Under the pieces are notes generated by a model. The model made no database searches and was not told the origin of the DNA. It was given only the letters and a program-made list of their open reading frames with translations. Positions 1 to 9,300 of a stretch of 64,000 nt of DNA are shown here, in pieces. Origin of the DNA: Plantactinospora sp039889035 (GTDB taxonomy: Bacteria; Actinomycetota; Actinomycetes; Mycobacteriales; Micromonosporaceae); contig JBDQQY010000021.1 of NCBI GenBank assembly GCA_039889035.1, positions 62,001 through 126,000 of the forward strand. Direction: 5' to 3'. Position 1 is the first letter of the stretch, and each line of letters starts with the position of its first letter. The position numbers and the translations under genes were made by a program.

Positions 1-1
1 G

Positions 2-511
2 GAGACCGGAGTTCCCGAACCAATCGGCCATCTCGAACAGTTGGGCACGTACGGGTCACCGAAGCGGGACCCCCGGGGTCGGGTGGTCACCGTGGCGTAC
101 CTGGCGCTGCTGCCGGACCTACCGCCTCCGGTGGCCGGCACGGATGCCGCGGCGGCGGACTGGCTGCCGGTATCCCGGGTCGCCGACGCCCAACTCGCCT
201 TCGACCACGACGTCATCCTGGCCGACGGGCTCGAACGGGCCCGGGCGAAGCTTGAGTACACCCCGCTGGCCACCGCGTTCTGTCCGCCGGAGTTCACCAT
301 CGCCCGGCTGCGTACGGTCTACGAGACCGTCTGGGGCGGCCGGTTGGACCCGCGCAACTTCCACCGCAAGGTCACCAGTACCCCCGGCTTCGTGGAGCCG
401 GCCGGTCGGGTCACCGAGGGCGACCGGGGCCGGCCCGCCCAGCTCTTCCGGCGCGGTCCGGCCGAACTGCTGCACCCACCGATGCTCCGCCCCTCGGTCA
501 CCCGGAGCTGA
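2..511 (+). CDS. NUDIX hydrolase family protein, 5' end outside the window
   Basis: The frame is already open at base 2 (codons E-T-G-V-P-E-P) and ends at TGA 509-511, so the N-terminal NUDIX box lies outside the window. What remains resembles the C-terminal half of NrtR/ADPRase-like NUDIX proteins: a 'YGSPKRDPRGRVVTVAYLAL' strand segment, then 'DHDVILADGLERARAKLEYTP', then a winged-helix-like tail with 'RLRTVYETVWG' and 'RNFHRKV' as in NrtR-type regulators. Such proteins either hydrolyse nucleoside-diphosphate compounds or act as NAD-metabolism regulators. Because the catalytic box is not visible, enzyme and regulator cannot be told apart. Family assignment is good; function is open. Confidence 0.75.
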   Translation, partial: ETGVPEPIGHLEQLGTYGSPKRDPRGRVVTVAYLALLPDLPPPVAGTDAAAADWLPVSRVADAQLAFDHDVILADGLERARAKLEYTPLATAFCPPEFTIARLRTVYETVWGGRLDPRNFHRKVTSTPGFVEPAGRVTEGDRGRPAQLFRRGPAELLHPPMLRPSVTRS

Positions 512-586
512 GCCGCGGCCCACCTTCACCGCATCCGTCACCGGACCGCCCGGCTGGGCGCGCCGACTGGGCAGCTCGACGGCGTC

Positions 587-677
587 GGCCCCGATTGCTC
601 CGCGCCGCCGGACGGCCGCCACGACAGGCAACTCGTCAACGTAGGCCCCGACTGGTCCGCGCCGCCGGACGGCCGCC
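587..677. repeat. 34-base imperfect direct repeat, period 57
   Basis: Positions 587-620 and 644-677 match at 32 of 34 bases (both begin GGCCCCGA and end in GACGGCCGCC). They lie in the non-coding stretch between the NUDIX gene and the converging secreted-protein gene. No hairpin or coding role is evident. Confidence 0.6.
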
Positions 678-716
678 GCGAGGGGCGGTTCGACGGTGTC
701 ACTCCCGGGGGATGAC

Positions 717-1517
717 TCAGGACGCGCTGCCGGCCGGCGGGGTGCCGGGTACCGGTGCGGGGGTCGGTGCGGGGGTGGCCGGATGGCCGGTCGGTCCCGG
801 GGTGGCGCTCGGGCCCGCCGAGGCCGTAGCGCCCGGCGGGGGCACCGGGCTGGTCGGCGGAGCGGGGGACGGTTCCGGTGCGGCGGGGACGGACGGCGTG
901 CCAGTCGGCGCCGGTGACCTGGTCGGCGCGGCGGACGGCGTCCCGGTCGGGGAGCCGGACGACGGCGACGGCACGGGAGACGGCGACGTCACCGGGGGCG
1001 GGGACGAGGCGGGCGACTGGGCCGGTGGCCGGACGGTCGGAGGCAGCGGGGTACCGGACCCGTTCGCACCGGGCGGGCCGATCTCCGGCGGCACCCGGCC
1101 GGGGTCGCCCGCGGACAGCGAAGCCCGGTCGGGCAGGGCGCCGGTCGGGACGGGGAACGGCAGCCAGCCGGTCTGCTCGGATCTGGCACCCGTACCGGCC
1201 GGTCCCGGTTCCACCAGCGGCGGCACGGTCGGGTAGCCCGGCCGTGCACCCGGCGAGGGTGGGACGAACGGGGTGGCGTCGGCCGGGCGCATCCCGTCGG
1301 AGACGGTCGCCGAGCCGCTGCCGATGGCGGCCAGGATCGGCAACGAAGAGGTGCCGGCCAGCAGTGCGACCGTGAACAGGTACCGGCGGGCCGGGCCGGC
1401 GAGCCCTTCCGCCCGGTGCACCCCGGTCACCCTCCGATATCCGACGTGCGCGCCGCCGGACCGGCGGTGCCGGGCCAGCAGCGCGGGAGCCGGGGGCTCG
1501 TAACCGTGGTTGGGCAC
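717..1517 (-). CDS. Proline-rich secreted or membrane-anchored protein
   Basis: 266 codons, GTG start at 1517 preceded on the minus strand by a GAGGAG ribosome site. A basic N-terminus is followed by one hydrophobic segment at about residues 45-68 (LFTVALLAGTSSLPILAAI), which can serve as signal peptide or anchor. The rest, about 200 residues, is low-complexity and rich in Pro, Gly, Ser and Thr, with no cysteine pattern or catalytic motif. Such tails often span the actinobacterial cell wall. It is transcribed divergently from the 2-oxo acid dehydrogenase operon. I do not recognise a family; the reading frame is supported by ribosome site, codon usage and the signal-like segment. Confidence 0.6.
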   Translation of the reverse strand: MPNHGYEPPAPALLARHRRSGGAHVGYRRVTGVHRAEGLAGPARRYLFTVALLAGTSSLPILAAIGSGSATVSDGMRPADATPFVPPSPGARPGYPTVPPLVEPGPAGTGARSEQTGWLPFPVPTGALPDRASLSAGDPGRVPPEIGPPGANGSGTPLPPTVRPPAQSPASSPPPVTSPSPVPSPSSGSPTGTPSAAPTRSPAPTGTPSVPAAPEPSPAPPTSPVPPPGATASAGPSATPGPTGHPATPAPTPAPVPGTPPAGSAS

Positions 1518-2001
1518 GGAAAACTCCTCGTCGTCGGCGGCGCGGGCCAGGCGGCGGCCGGGTGGTACGGATCGCGGCGAGGGTGATGCCGCCGCTACCT
1601 ACAGTGGCCGAGTAACCCTGCGTTGGCCAGCGTCACACAGCGTGTCAGCGATCGAGTTTCGGTGGACTGGATGTTCGTACCCGATCAAATCGGTTGATGT
1701 GGTGCGAAGCCGGCAGTGGTCCGGATCCGACCGAGGCCGAGCTGTAGCGGTACCGACCTGCTCTGCGAATATGGAGCCGACGGCAACGCGGCCGCGACCT
1801 TCGCGCACCCCCGCGGCAGGCAGGACGTGGTGCCGGCGCTCGATGGACCAGGCTCGGCCAGAATCTGGTCCATGCCGCGTGGCTACCCCTACCGGGGCCA
1901 GGCGCGGCAGCCACCCCCGGTCCGGCAGCAGCCGGACGGGCGCACCAGCTGCGCGGTCGGGACACCCCCGGTGCCGACGCACGAACGACAGGGAGATAGG
2001 G
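1518..2001. other. Divergent intergenic region, no gene seen
   Basis: This 484-base stretch separates the minus-strand secreted protein from the dehydrogenase operon. It is less GC-rich around 1605-1760 than the flanks, as expected for a promoter region. No Lrp/AsnC-type regulator gene, which often sits here in related operons, is present. I could not fix a promoter or operator with confidence. Confidence 0.4.
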
Positions 2002-3186
2002 ATGGCGAAGGGCGATCCCGCGGGTACGGCCCGCGGCAGGCGAGCCACACCCCGGTCCGCACGGTCTGGCGGGAAATCCCCCGGCACCGGTGACCTGGTG
2101 CAACTACTCACGCCTGAGGGCGACCGGATCGACAAGGTCACCTGGTCCGACGGCACGGAGTACCGCGTCGACTTCACCGACGAGGAATACCGTGGCCTCT
2201 ACCGGGACCTGGTGCTGGTCCGCCGGTTGGACGCCGAGGCGACCGCGTTGCAGCGGCAGGGCGAGCTGGGCATCTGGGCCAGCCTGCTCGGCCAGGAGGC
2301 GGCGCAGGTCGGCTCGGGTCGGGCACTGCGGCCGCAGGACATGGCCTTCCCGACCTACCGGGAACACGGCGTGCTCTACTGCCGGGGCATCGACCCGATC
2401 ATGCCGCTGGGCCTGTTCCGCGGCGTCGACCTGGGCGGCTGGGACCCGAACGAGTTCAAGTTCAACATGTACACGATCGTCATCGGGGCGCAGACGCTGC
2501 ACGCCACCGGCTATGCGATGGGCGTGAACATGGACGGCCGGACCGGCACCGACGACGGCGAGGCGGTGATCGCCTACTTCGGCGACGGCGCCTCCGCGCA
2601 GGGCGACGTGAACGAGGCCTTCATCTGGTCGGCCGTCTTCAACGCCCCGATCGTCTTCTTCTGCCAGAACAACCAGTACGCCATCTCCGAACCCCTCGAA
2701 CGGCAGACCCGGATCCCGCTCTACCAGCGGGCCGCCGGCTTCGGCTTCCCCGGCGTACGGGTGGACGGCAACGACGTGCTGGCCACCTACGCGGTGACCC
2801 GGGCGGCGCTGGACAACGCGCGTCACGGTCAGGGCCCCACCCTGATCGAGGCGTACACCTATCGGATGGGCGCGCACACCACCACGGACGACCCGACGCG
2901 GTACCGGATCGCCAGCGAGGTCGAGGCGTGGCAGGCCAAGGACCCGATCGCACGGGTACGGGCATTTCTCACCAAGCAGGGCATCGCGGACGACACGTTC
3001 CTGGCCGAGGTGGAGGAGCAGGCCAAGCAGGAGGCGCTGCGGCTGCGGGAACGGGTGCTGGAGATGCCCGACCCCGAGCCACTGACCCTCTTCGACCACG
3101 TGTTCCCGAACGGCTCACCCGAGGTGGACGCGCAGCGCGAGTTCACCGCCCGTTACCTGGACTCGTTCGAGGGGAGCGTGCACTGA
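2002..3186 (+). CDS. 2-oxo acid dehydrogenase E1 component, alpha subunit (pyruvate or branched-chain)
   Basis: 394 residues from ATG 2002, which follows an AGGGAGA ribosome site; the frame is open further upstream but that part has no family similarity. The thiamine diphosphate motif GDG at residues 194-196 ends in NN at 223-224 (GDGASAQGDVNEAFIW ... FCQNNQYAISE). 'PTYREHG' and 'YRMGAHTTTDDPTRYR' are typical of the PdhA/BkdA group. With the beta subunit it decarboxylates a 2-oxo acid and transfers the acyl group to E2 lipoyl-lysine in the cytoplasm. Sequence alone does not separate pyruvate from branched-chain oxo-acid use; both names are used for this operon type in actinobacteria. The stop overlaps the start of the next gene (TGATG), so the subunits are probably translationally coupled. 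Confidence 0.93.
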   Translation: MAKGDPAGTARGRRATPRSARSGGKSPGTGDLVQLLTPEGDRIDKVTWSDGTEYRVDFTDEEYRGLYRDLVLVRRLDAEATALQRQGELGIWASLLGQEAAQVGSGRALRPQDMAFPTYREHGVLYCRGIDPIMPLGLFRGVDLGGWDPNEFKFNMYTIVIGAQTLHATGYAMGVNMDGRTGTDDGEAVIAYFGDGASAQGDVNEAFIWSAVFNAPIVFFCQNNQYAISEPLERQTRIPLYQRAAGFGFPGVRVDGNDVLATYAVTRAALDNARHGQGPTLIEAYTYRMGAHTTTDDPTRYRIASEVEAWQAKDPIARVRAFLTKQGIADDTFLAEVEEQAKQEALRLRERVLEMPDPEPLTLFDHVFPNGSPEVDAQREFTARYLDSFEGSVH

Positions 3187-4175
3187 TGGCCACCGAGACC
3201 CTCACCCTGGGCAAGGCGATCAACCGCGGCCTGCGCCGTGCACTGGAGCACGACCCCAAGGTCGTGATCATGGGCGAGGACGTCGGCAAGCTCGGCGGCG
3301 TCTTCCGGATCACCGACGGGCTCCAGAAGGACTTCGGCGAGAACCGGGTGATCGACACCCCGCTCGCCGAGTCCGGCATCATCGGCACCGCGGTCGGGCT
3401 CTCCATCCGGGGGTACCGGCCGATCTGCGAGATCCAGTTCGACGGCTTCGTCTACCCGGCATACGACCAGATCGTGTCGCAGGTGGCGAAGATGCACTAC
3501 CGCTCGCAGGGCAAGGTCAGGGTGCCCATGGTCATCCGCATCCCGTTCGGCGGCGGCATCGGCGCGGTCGAGCACCACTCGGAGTCCCCGGAGGCGTACT
3601 TCGCGCACACCGCCGGGCTGAAGGTGGTGGCCTGCTCGTCGCCGCAGGACGCGTACACGATGATCCAGCAGGCGGTCGCCTCGGACGACCCGATCGTCTT
3701 CTTCGAGCCGAAGCGGCGCTACCACGAGAAGGGCCAGGTGGACCTGGACGCCCCGCTCGGCGACGCGTACCCGCTGCACGCCGCCCGGGTGGTCCGGCCG
3801 GGCCGGGACGCCACGCTGCTGGCGTACGGGCCGATGGTGCGTACCGCGATGGAGGCGGCCACCGCCGCCGAGGAGGACGGTCGGGACCTTGAGGTGATCG
3901 ACCTGCGTACCCTCTCCCCGCTGGACCTCGGCCCGGTCTACGAGTCGGTGAAGCGCACCGGGCGGTGCGTGGTGGTGCACGAGGCCCCCGGCAACCTCGG
4001 CCTCGGTTCCGAGATCGCGGCCCGGATCACCGAGGAGTGCTTCTACTCCCTGGAGGCCCCGGTACTCCGGGTGACCGGCTTCGACACGCCCTATCCGGCC
4101 GCCCGGCTGGAGGAGGACTACCTGCCCAACCTCGACCGGGTGCTCGACGGTGTCGACCGCACCTTCGGGTGGTGA
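3186..4175 (+). CDS. 2-oxo acid dehydrogenase E1 component, beta subunit
   Basis: 329 residues, the usual length of the family. The ATG at 3186 shares its A with the TGA of the alpha subunit gene. Recognisable transketolase-type segments are 'VVIMGEDVGKLGGVFRIT', 'FGENRVIDTPLAESGIIG', 'PICEIQFDGFVYPAYDQ' and 'PVLRVTGFDTPYP' near the C-terminus, with the conserved Glu of GED and the E-S-G loop of the TDP-binding region. It forms the alpha2beta2 E1 enzyme with the upstream product. It is followed at once by the E2 gene, so the three make one operon. No dihydrolipoyl dehydrogenase (E3) gene is adjacent; E3 must be supplied from elsewhere. Confidence 0.93.
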   Translation: MATETLTLGKAINRGLRRALEHDPKVVIMGEDVGKLGGVFRITDGLQKDFGENRVIDTPLAESGIIGTAVGLSIRGYRPICEIQFDGFVYPAYDQIVSQVAKMHYRSQGKVRVPMVIRIPFGGGIGAVEHHSESPEAYFAHTAGLKVVACSSPQDAYTMIQQAVASDDPIVFFEPKRRYHEKGQVDLDAPLGDAYPLHAARVVRPGRDATLLAYGPMVRTAMEAATAAEEDGRDLEVIDLRTLSPLDLGPVYESVKRTGRCVVVHEAPGNLGLGSEIAARITEECFYSLEAPVLRVTGFDTPYPAARLEEDYLPNLDRVLDGVDRTFGW

Positions 4176-4180
4176 GCGGA

Positions 4181-5644
4181 ATGTCGCGCGTCAGGGAGTT
4201 CCCCCTGCCCGACCTCGGCGAGGGGCTGACCGAGGGCGAGATCCTCAAGTGGCTGGTCGCAGTCGGCGACATTGTCGAGCTGAACCAGCCGGTCGTCGAG
4301 GTCGAGACGGCGAAGGCGGCCGTCGAGATCCCGGCCAAGTGGGCCGGCAAGATCACCGCGATCTTCCACGGCGAGGGCACGGTGGTCGACGTCGGCTCGC
4401 CGATCTTCGCCGTGGACACCGACCCGGGCGCCGGTGACCTGCCGGAGCCGTCGGCGGCGTCGCTGGCCGCTGTCGAGATCGCGCCCGCCGAGGGCGCCGT
4501 CGAGCCCGGCCTGATCGGCGGGCCCGCTCCGGGTGGCCGGACGGCGGTGCTGGTCGGGTACGGCCCGCGCACCGGTGCCGCGAAGCGCCGCCCACGCAAG
4601 GGCGCCGGGGTACCCGCCTCGAACGGTGTGCCGGTGGCAGCCCCGGTGGCGGCTCCGGCGCCCGAGCCGGTACGCCCGGCCGCAGCCGAGCCGGTGCGTC
4701 CGGCGGCTGCCGCCCCGGCACCCCGGACCGGCGGGAGTGCCACCGCACCGGGTGGACTGGTGTTGGCGAAGCCGCCGGTGCGGAAACTCGCCAAGGATCT
4801 CGGAGTCGACCTGCGTACCCTGACCGGGTCGGGGCCGCTCGGCTCGATCACCCGGGACGACGTACACCTGGCGGCGGCGGGCACGGCGACGGCGGCCGAA
4901 CCGGCGACGGCGACCGGAACCGGGACGGCGCCGGCCTTCGGGCCGGACCGGGAACAGCGGATCCCGGTCAAGGGCGTTCGCAAGCTCACCGCGCAGAACA
5001 TGGCCGCGTCGGCGTTCACCGCGCCGCACGTCACCGAGTTCCTGACGGTCGACGTGACCCGCTCGGTGAAGGCGCTCGACCGGCTGCGCAAGCGCCGGGA
5101 GTGGCAGGACGTCCGGGTCTCCCCGCTGCTGCTGGTCGCCAAGGCCGTGCTGCTGGCGGTCGGCCGGCACCCGATGGTCAACTCGACCTGGGCCGGTGAG
5201 GAGATCGTCGTCAAGGAGTACGTCAACCTGGGCATCGCGGCGGCGACCGAGCGCGGCCTGATCGTGCCGAACATCAAGGACGCCGGCCGGCTCAGTCTGC
5301 GCGAGCTGGCCGACGCGATGACGGCACTGGTGCAGACCGCCAAGGCGGGGAAGACGGCTCCGGCGGACATGTCCGGCGGCACCCTCACCATCACCAACGT
5401 CGGCGTCTTCGGCGTCGACACCGGTACCCCGATCCTGCCTCCGGGCGAGTCGGCGATCCTGGCGTTCGGCGCGATCCGGGAGATGCCCTGGGTACACAAG
5501 GGCAAGGTCAAGGTCCGTCAGGTGACCACGCTCGGGCTCTCCTTCGACCACCGGATCATCGACGGCGAGTTGGGGTCGAAGTTCCTGCGCGACGTGGGTG
5601 ACTTCCTGGCCGATCCGGAGGCGGCGCTGCTCGGCTGGACCTGA
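4181..5644 (+). CDS. Dihydrolipoamide acyltransferase, E2 component
   Basis: 487 residues from ATG 4181; a GTG at 4172 overlapping the previous stop (GTGA) is an equally possible start. Domains in order: one lipoyl domain (about 5-80) with the lipoylated lysine K45 in VETAKAAVE; a long Ala/Pro linker; a peripheral subunit-binding domain around 'KPPVRKLAKDLGVDLRTLTG'; a second Ala/Thr linker; and the acyltransferase core ending in 'SFDHRIIDGELGS', where H457 and D461 form the HRxxDG active site. It accepts the acyl group from E1 and passes it to CoA, forming the core of the complex. A hairpin at 5675-5714 closes the operon. Confidence 0.94.
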   Translation: MSRVREFPLPDLGEGLTEGEILKWLVAVGDIVELNQPVVEVETAKAAVEIPAKWAGKITAIFHGEGTVVDVGSPIFAVDTDPGAGDLPEPSAASLAAVEIAPAEGAVEPGLIGGPAPGGRTAVLVGYGPRTGAAKRRPRKGAGVPASNGVPVAAPVAAPAPEPVRPAAAEPVRPAAAAPAPRTGGSATAPGGLVLAKPPVRKLAKDLGVDLRTLTGSGPLGSITRDDVHLAAAGTATAAEPATATGTGTAPAFGPDREQRIPVKGVRKLTAQNMAASAFTAPHVTEFLTVDVTRSVKALDRLRKRREWQDVRVSPLLLVAKAVLLAVGRHPMVNSTWAGEEIVVKEYVNLGIAAATERGLIVPNIKDAGRLSLRELADAMTALVQTAKAGKTAPADMSGGTLTITNVGVFGVDTGTPILPPGESAILAFGAIREMPWVHKGKVKVRQVTTLGLSFDHRIIDGELGSKFLRDVGDFLADPEAALLGWT

Positions 5645-5674
5645 CCTCCACCACACGGCAGCACCTGTCACAGC

Positions 5675-5717
5675 CGGCCGGTGTGCCCCGGGTTACTCCC
5701 GGGCACACCGGCCGTTT
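5675..5717 (+). terminator. Hairpin after the dehydrogenase operon
   Basis: Inverted arms CGGCCGGTGTGCCC and GGGCACACCGGCCG with a 12-base GC-rich loop that can extend the stem, followed by TTT. It begins 31 bases after the E2 stop and fits an intrinsic terminator. Confidence 0.75.
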
Positions 5718-5775
5718 CCGTAAGGTTACGAAGAACCATCACCACGATGGCCCTCAGACCTTTGATTCTTCGGCT

Positions 5776-5812
5776 GGTGTCTCAGCTCACCTACTAATCG
5801 GTGGCAGACACC
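5776..5812. promoter_or_regulatory. Nested inverted repeat upstream of a 45-residue protein gene
   Basis: GGTGTCT (5776-5782) pairs with AGACACC (5806-5812), and inside it CACC pairs with GGTG. The element lies about 70 bases before the start of the small gene. It could be an operator or an RNA structure in the leader; the sequence does not decide. Confidence 0.4.
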
Positions 5813-5878
5813 GTGCTGGCGAGGTTCAATGGACACAACAGACGCGGGCATAACCGAATAGCCAGGGGGCGCAACACC

Positions 5879-6016
5879 ATGAGCATGCTCAACCGACTTC
5901 GTAACCGCCGGGACAGCGCGCGTCGCGCGCGGGCAATCGAGCGGGCGCTGCGGGCGACGAGTTCGCCGGCCGTCCGGGACGAGATCCTGATCGCCGCGCA
6001 GCGTTACTACGGCTGA
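5879..6016 (+). CDS. Conserved-looking 45-residue basic protein
   Basis: ATG 5879 follows an AGGGGGC purine stretch; the product begins MSMLNRLRNRRDSARRARAI and ends in 'RDEILIAAQRYYG'. It is strongly basic in the first half and predicted helical, without membrane segment or cysteines. I recall similar very short proteins of this pattern in other actinomycetes but know no function. It has its own upstream hairpin terminator, a structured leader and a perfect downstream terminator, so it looks like an independent, real transcription unit. An in-frame ATG at 5807 would give a longer form but has no ribosome site. Confidence 0.65.
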   Translation: MSMLNRLRNRRDSARRARAIERALRATSSPAVRDEILIAAQRYYG

Positions 6017-6046
6017 CCTCGACAGACTCCTCACCTCCTCCGCACC

Positions 6047-6090
6047 ACACCGACGGCCCGTCCGGAGCGCTCCGGACGGGCCGTCGGTGT
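6047..6090 (+). terminator. Perfect 44-base palindrome, intrinsic terminator
   Basis: Arms of 22 bases (6047-6068 and 6069-6090) are exact reverse complements with no spacer, running from ACACCGACGG to CCGTCGGTGT, then TTT. It lies 30 bases after the small basic protein gene. Confidence 0.85.
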
Positions 6091-6377
6091 TTCCCACCCG
6101 CACGCCACCGGAGTACCGCCCCCACGACACCGCCCGGTACGGTGGGGCTCGGTCGCCGCCCCGACCGGCCGGTAGGACGTGCGCCGAGCAGATGTCAGTT
6201 CGGCTCGCCCTGGACGACCGGGCCCGGCGACCCGCGCTGCCCGGGCGGTGCCGGCCTGGACCGGCTACCGTGCGGGGAGCTTGCCCAGCCCGGTGTCACG
6301 CCGGAGTCGCCGGCAACCTGGCTGGCGATCGGCGCGTGAGACCGGCGCGGCCTACATGTGATGGAGGAGGCGCGCGC

Positions 6378-9300
6378 ATGACGTCCGAGGATCCGCAGCA
6401 ACCCGGCCGGTGGCCGGACGAGGCTGCGCCGGGCGCCGCAGGCCCAGCCCCGTACGGCAACCCCGCACCACACCACGACGACCGGTTCCCGCCCCAGGGA
6501 TCCGTTGGTACGCCACCGGCCGATTTCGGCTGGGCTCCGCCGCCGCCCGCCGGGCGGGCCAGCGCGCCGGTGGCCTGGAACGAACCACCGGGCGGTACCC
6601 CGGGCCACCCCGGCCCGGCCGGCTGGGCGACACCGGGCGACGAGCCGGGCAGGCCCGGCCCCCGCCCGGACGGCCCGTGGGGTCCGCCCCCGGAGTCCGC
6701 CGGCACACCGCCGACACCCTCGGAGGGCTCGGGCTTCCCGCCGGAGTGGGGAAGCCCGCCGAACCAGTCCGGTCCACCGCGCTGGACCGGGGCCGGCCAG
6801 CCCGCCGAGCCGTCGAGTGGCCCGCCCGGATATCCGCCCGCGTCCGGCCCGCAGGGTTATCCCGACCAGCCCGGCTCGGCCGCCGGAGCGCCCGGCTATC
6901 CGGACCCGTCGGCCGGCGGTGCCTCGAGCTACCCCGGCCAGCAGTACGGTTCCCCGGCGTACCCGTCGGCGGCGCCTGGCAGCCCCGCCTATCCGTCGGC
7001 GGCACCGGGCAGCCCCGCCCAGCCGGCCGAGCCGCCGAGCTATCCGCCGGTCAACCGACCGGCCATTCCCGAGGGTGAGCCGTGGCCGGCATCCGAGGCG
7101 TGGGGCGCCGCACCGCCCCGCGCGGATTCCGAGTCCCGCCCGGACTCCGGCGGACCGCCGAGCGACTATCCACAACACCCCGCCGACCGCCCCCACCCCA
7201 CCGAGCCGGACGCGCCGCACGGCGGTGCGCCGCAATCCTCCGCCTGGGCCCCCCAGGCGCCGACCTGGTCGACGGGACCCGGCGACGGCCGGCCCGGCCC
7301 GTTCGAGCCGTCCCGACCCGAGTTCGACCGCCAGGAGCCCGACTTCGAGCGGCGTGAGCCGGACTTCGACCGGCGCGAGCCGGACTTCGACCGGCGTGAG
7401 CCGGCGTTCGAGCGGCGTGAGCCGGCGTTCGACCGGCGCGAGCCCGACCTCGATCGGCGCGAGCCGGACGGGCCGGCGTACCAGCCGCGTCCGGCGCCGG
7501 GGATCTCGCCAGGAAACGCCGTACCGCTGCCGCCGCAGGAGACCCGGATCCCCGGGGCCAGCCTGGCGGCGTCACCACCGGCCGACTTTCCCCCGTCCAC
7601 CGGTCGCCCGACGCCGGGCGAGTACGGCTCGCCGGCCCGGGAACAGGGTGGCTGGGCGCCCGGGGTACCCGAGGCGGCACCGCAGTCGCCCGCGCCCGGC
7701 GCCGCACCGGTCGTACCGCAGCCGCGGGTTCCGACCGATTCGGCGGCGCCCGGCCGGGTCTCCGTATCCGGCGTGCCGGGACAGCCGGAGTCGGCGGGTT
7801 CATCCGACCGGCCCACCGGCCGTGCCGTGGCCGGCAGTGCGTCCGTACCGGCGGCGAGCCGGGTACTGCCCCCCGCCGACCTCGCCGCCGCGACCTCGGT
7901 ACCGGCGCCCAAGCCCCGGGTGTACGGCCGCCCGGCCAGCGCGGACGAGCCTGACCAGCAGCCGGCGCCGACCGGCGGACCGGGCGGCTGGGATGCCGGC
8001 CAACCGGGCTCGCCGGCCGGTCCTGCCGGCTGGGACGGCGACCGCCCCGACGGCGCACCCGGTGGTGGCTGGGACGGCGACCGTCCGGGTGGCGCACCCG
8101 GTGGCGGTTGGGACGGCGACCGCCAGGGTGGCGCCGACGCGCGTCGGGCCGGCCCGACGGTCTACGGTGCGCCACCGGCCCAACCGGGGCAGGGCGAGCG
8201 CGGCGACGGCTTCCCCGACGACCCACCGGCGACCCGGGCAGCGGTTCCCGGCGCCCGGACACCGCAGCCTGACGCACCGAACCACCCGTCGGGCGGATCG
8301 CCCTTCGCCGATCTGATCGGTCCCGGCGGTATGCCCGGGCAGGGCGGGGTCGGGATGGACGGACCCGGTCCGAATGGGCCGGCCCCGTTCGACGGAGACC
8401 GGTTCGGCGGCCCGGGACAGACTGATCAGGACCGCTTCGGCGGCCCCGGCCCGGCGGGACAGGACCGGTTCGGCGGCCCCGGCCCGGCGGGACAGGACCG
8501 CTTCGGTGGACCGGCCCCGTTCGACGGGGATCGGTTCGGCGGCCCCGGACAGGGCGAGCCGGACCGGTTCGGCGGCCCTGGACCGGCCGGTGGCGGCCAG
8601 TTCGGCCCCGGCCCGGCCGGTGGTGGCCCTGCTCCCTTCGACGGGGACCGCTTCGGCGGCCCCGGCCCGGCCGGTGCTGGCCAGTTCGGCGCGTCCGCCC
8701 CGCCCGGCACCGACCGGTTCGGCGGACCGCCCGGGCAGCCCGACTTCGGGCCACCGCCCGGGCAACCGGGCTTCGGACCACCGCCCGGACAGCCGGGCTT
8801 CGGGCCACCGCCCGGGCAACCGGGCTTCGGACCACCCCCCGGGCAACCGGGCTTCGGGCCACCGCCGGACGGTGACGGCCCCGGGTTCGGCCGGCCCGGT
8901 GCCGCGGGCGCGGCACCGACGGCGTACGGAGCACCCGGGGCGGGACCGGGGACGTACGGGGCGCCGCCTGGCGGCGCGCCTCCGTACGGGTCACCCGCGT
9001 CCGCCGGCCCGGGCTGGGGCGGTGCGAACGAGGGCGAGCAGGGCCGGTTCGACTCGTTCAAGCCGGAGGCGGCGGAGTCGGAGACGAAGACCGAGCCGCC
9101 GACACCGCAGGTACGCAACGGCAAGGTGCTGTTCCTGGTGCTGGTCGCGGCGGTACTGCTGCTGGCGATCCCGCTGGGCACGCTCTGGCTACTCGGCAAG
9201 ATCGGCGGCGACGACGCGGCACCACCGTTCAACCCGGCGGTGGGCGCCTGTGTCAAGGACTCCGGCGGTACGCCGGTGATCGCGGACTGCGCCGAGCAGG

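Noticed and set aside
1510..2001. N-terminal extension of the E1 alpha gene
   Set aside because: The frame is open, but the extension has no similarity to the family, and ATG 2002 has a ribosome site and gives the normal length.
4118..5671. Long minus-strand frames opposite the E2 gene
   Set aside because: They mirror the E2 codon pattern and contain no recognisable motif.
8386..8870. Minus-strand proline-rich protein opposite the repeat region of the large membrane protein
   Set aside because: Gly/Pro-rich codons give open frames on both strands; only the plus strand has a start site, membrane helix and Cys domain.
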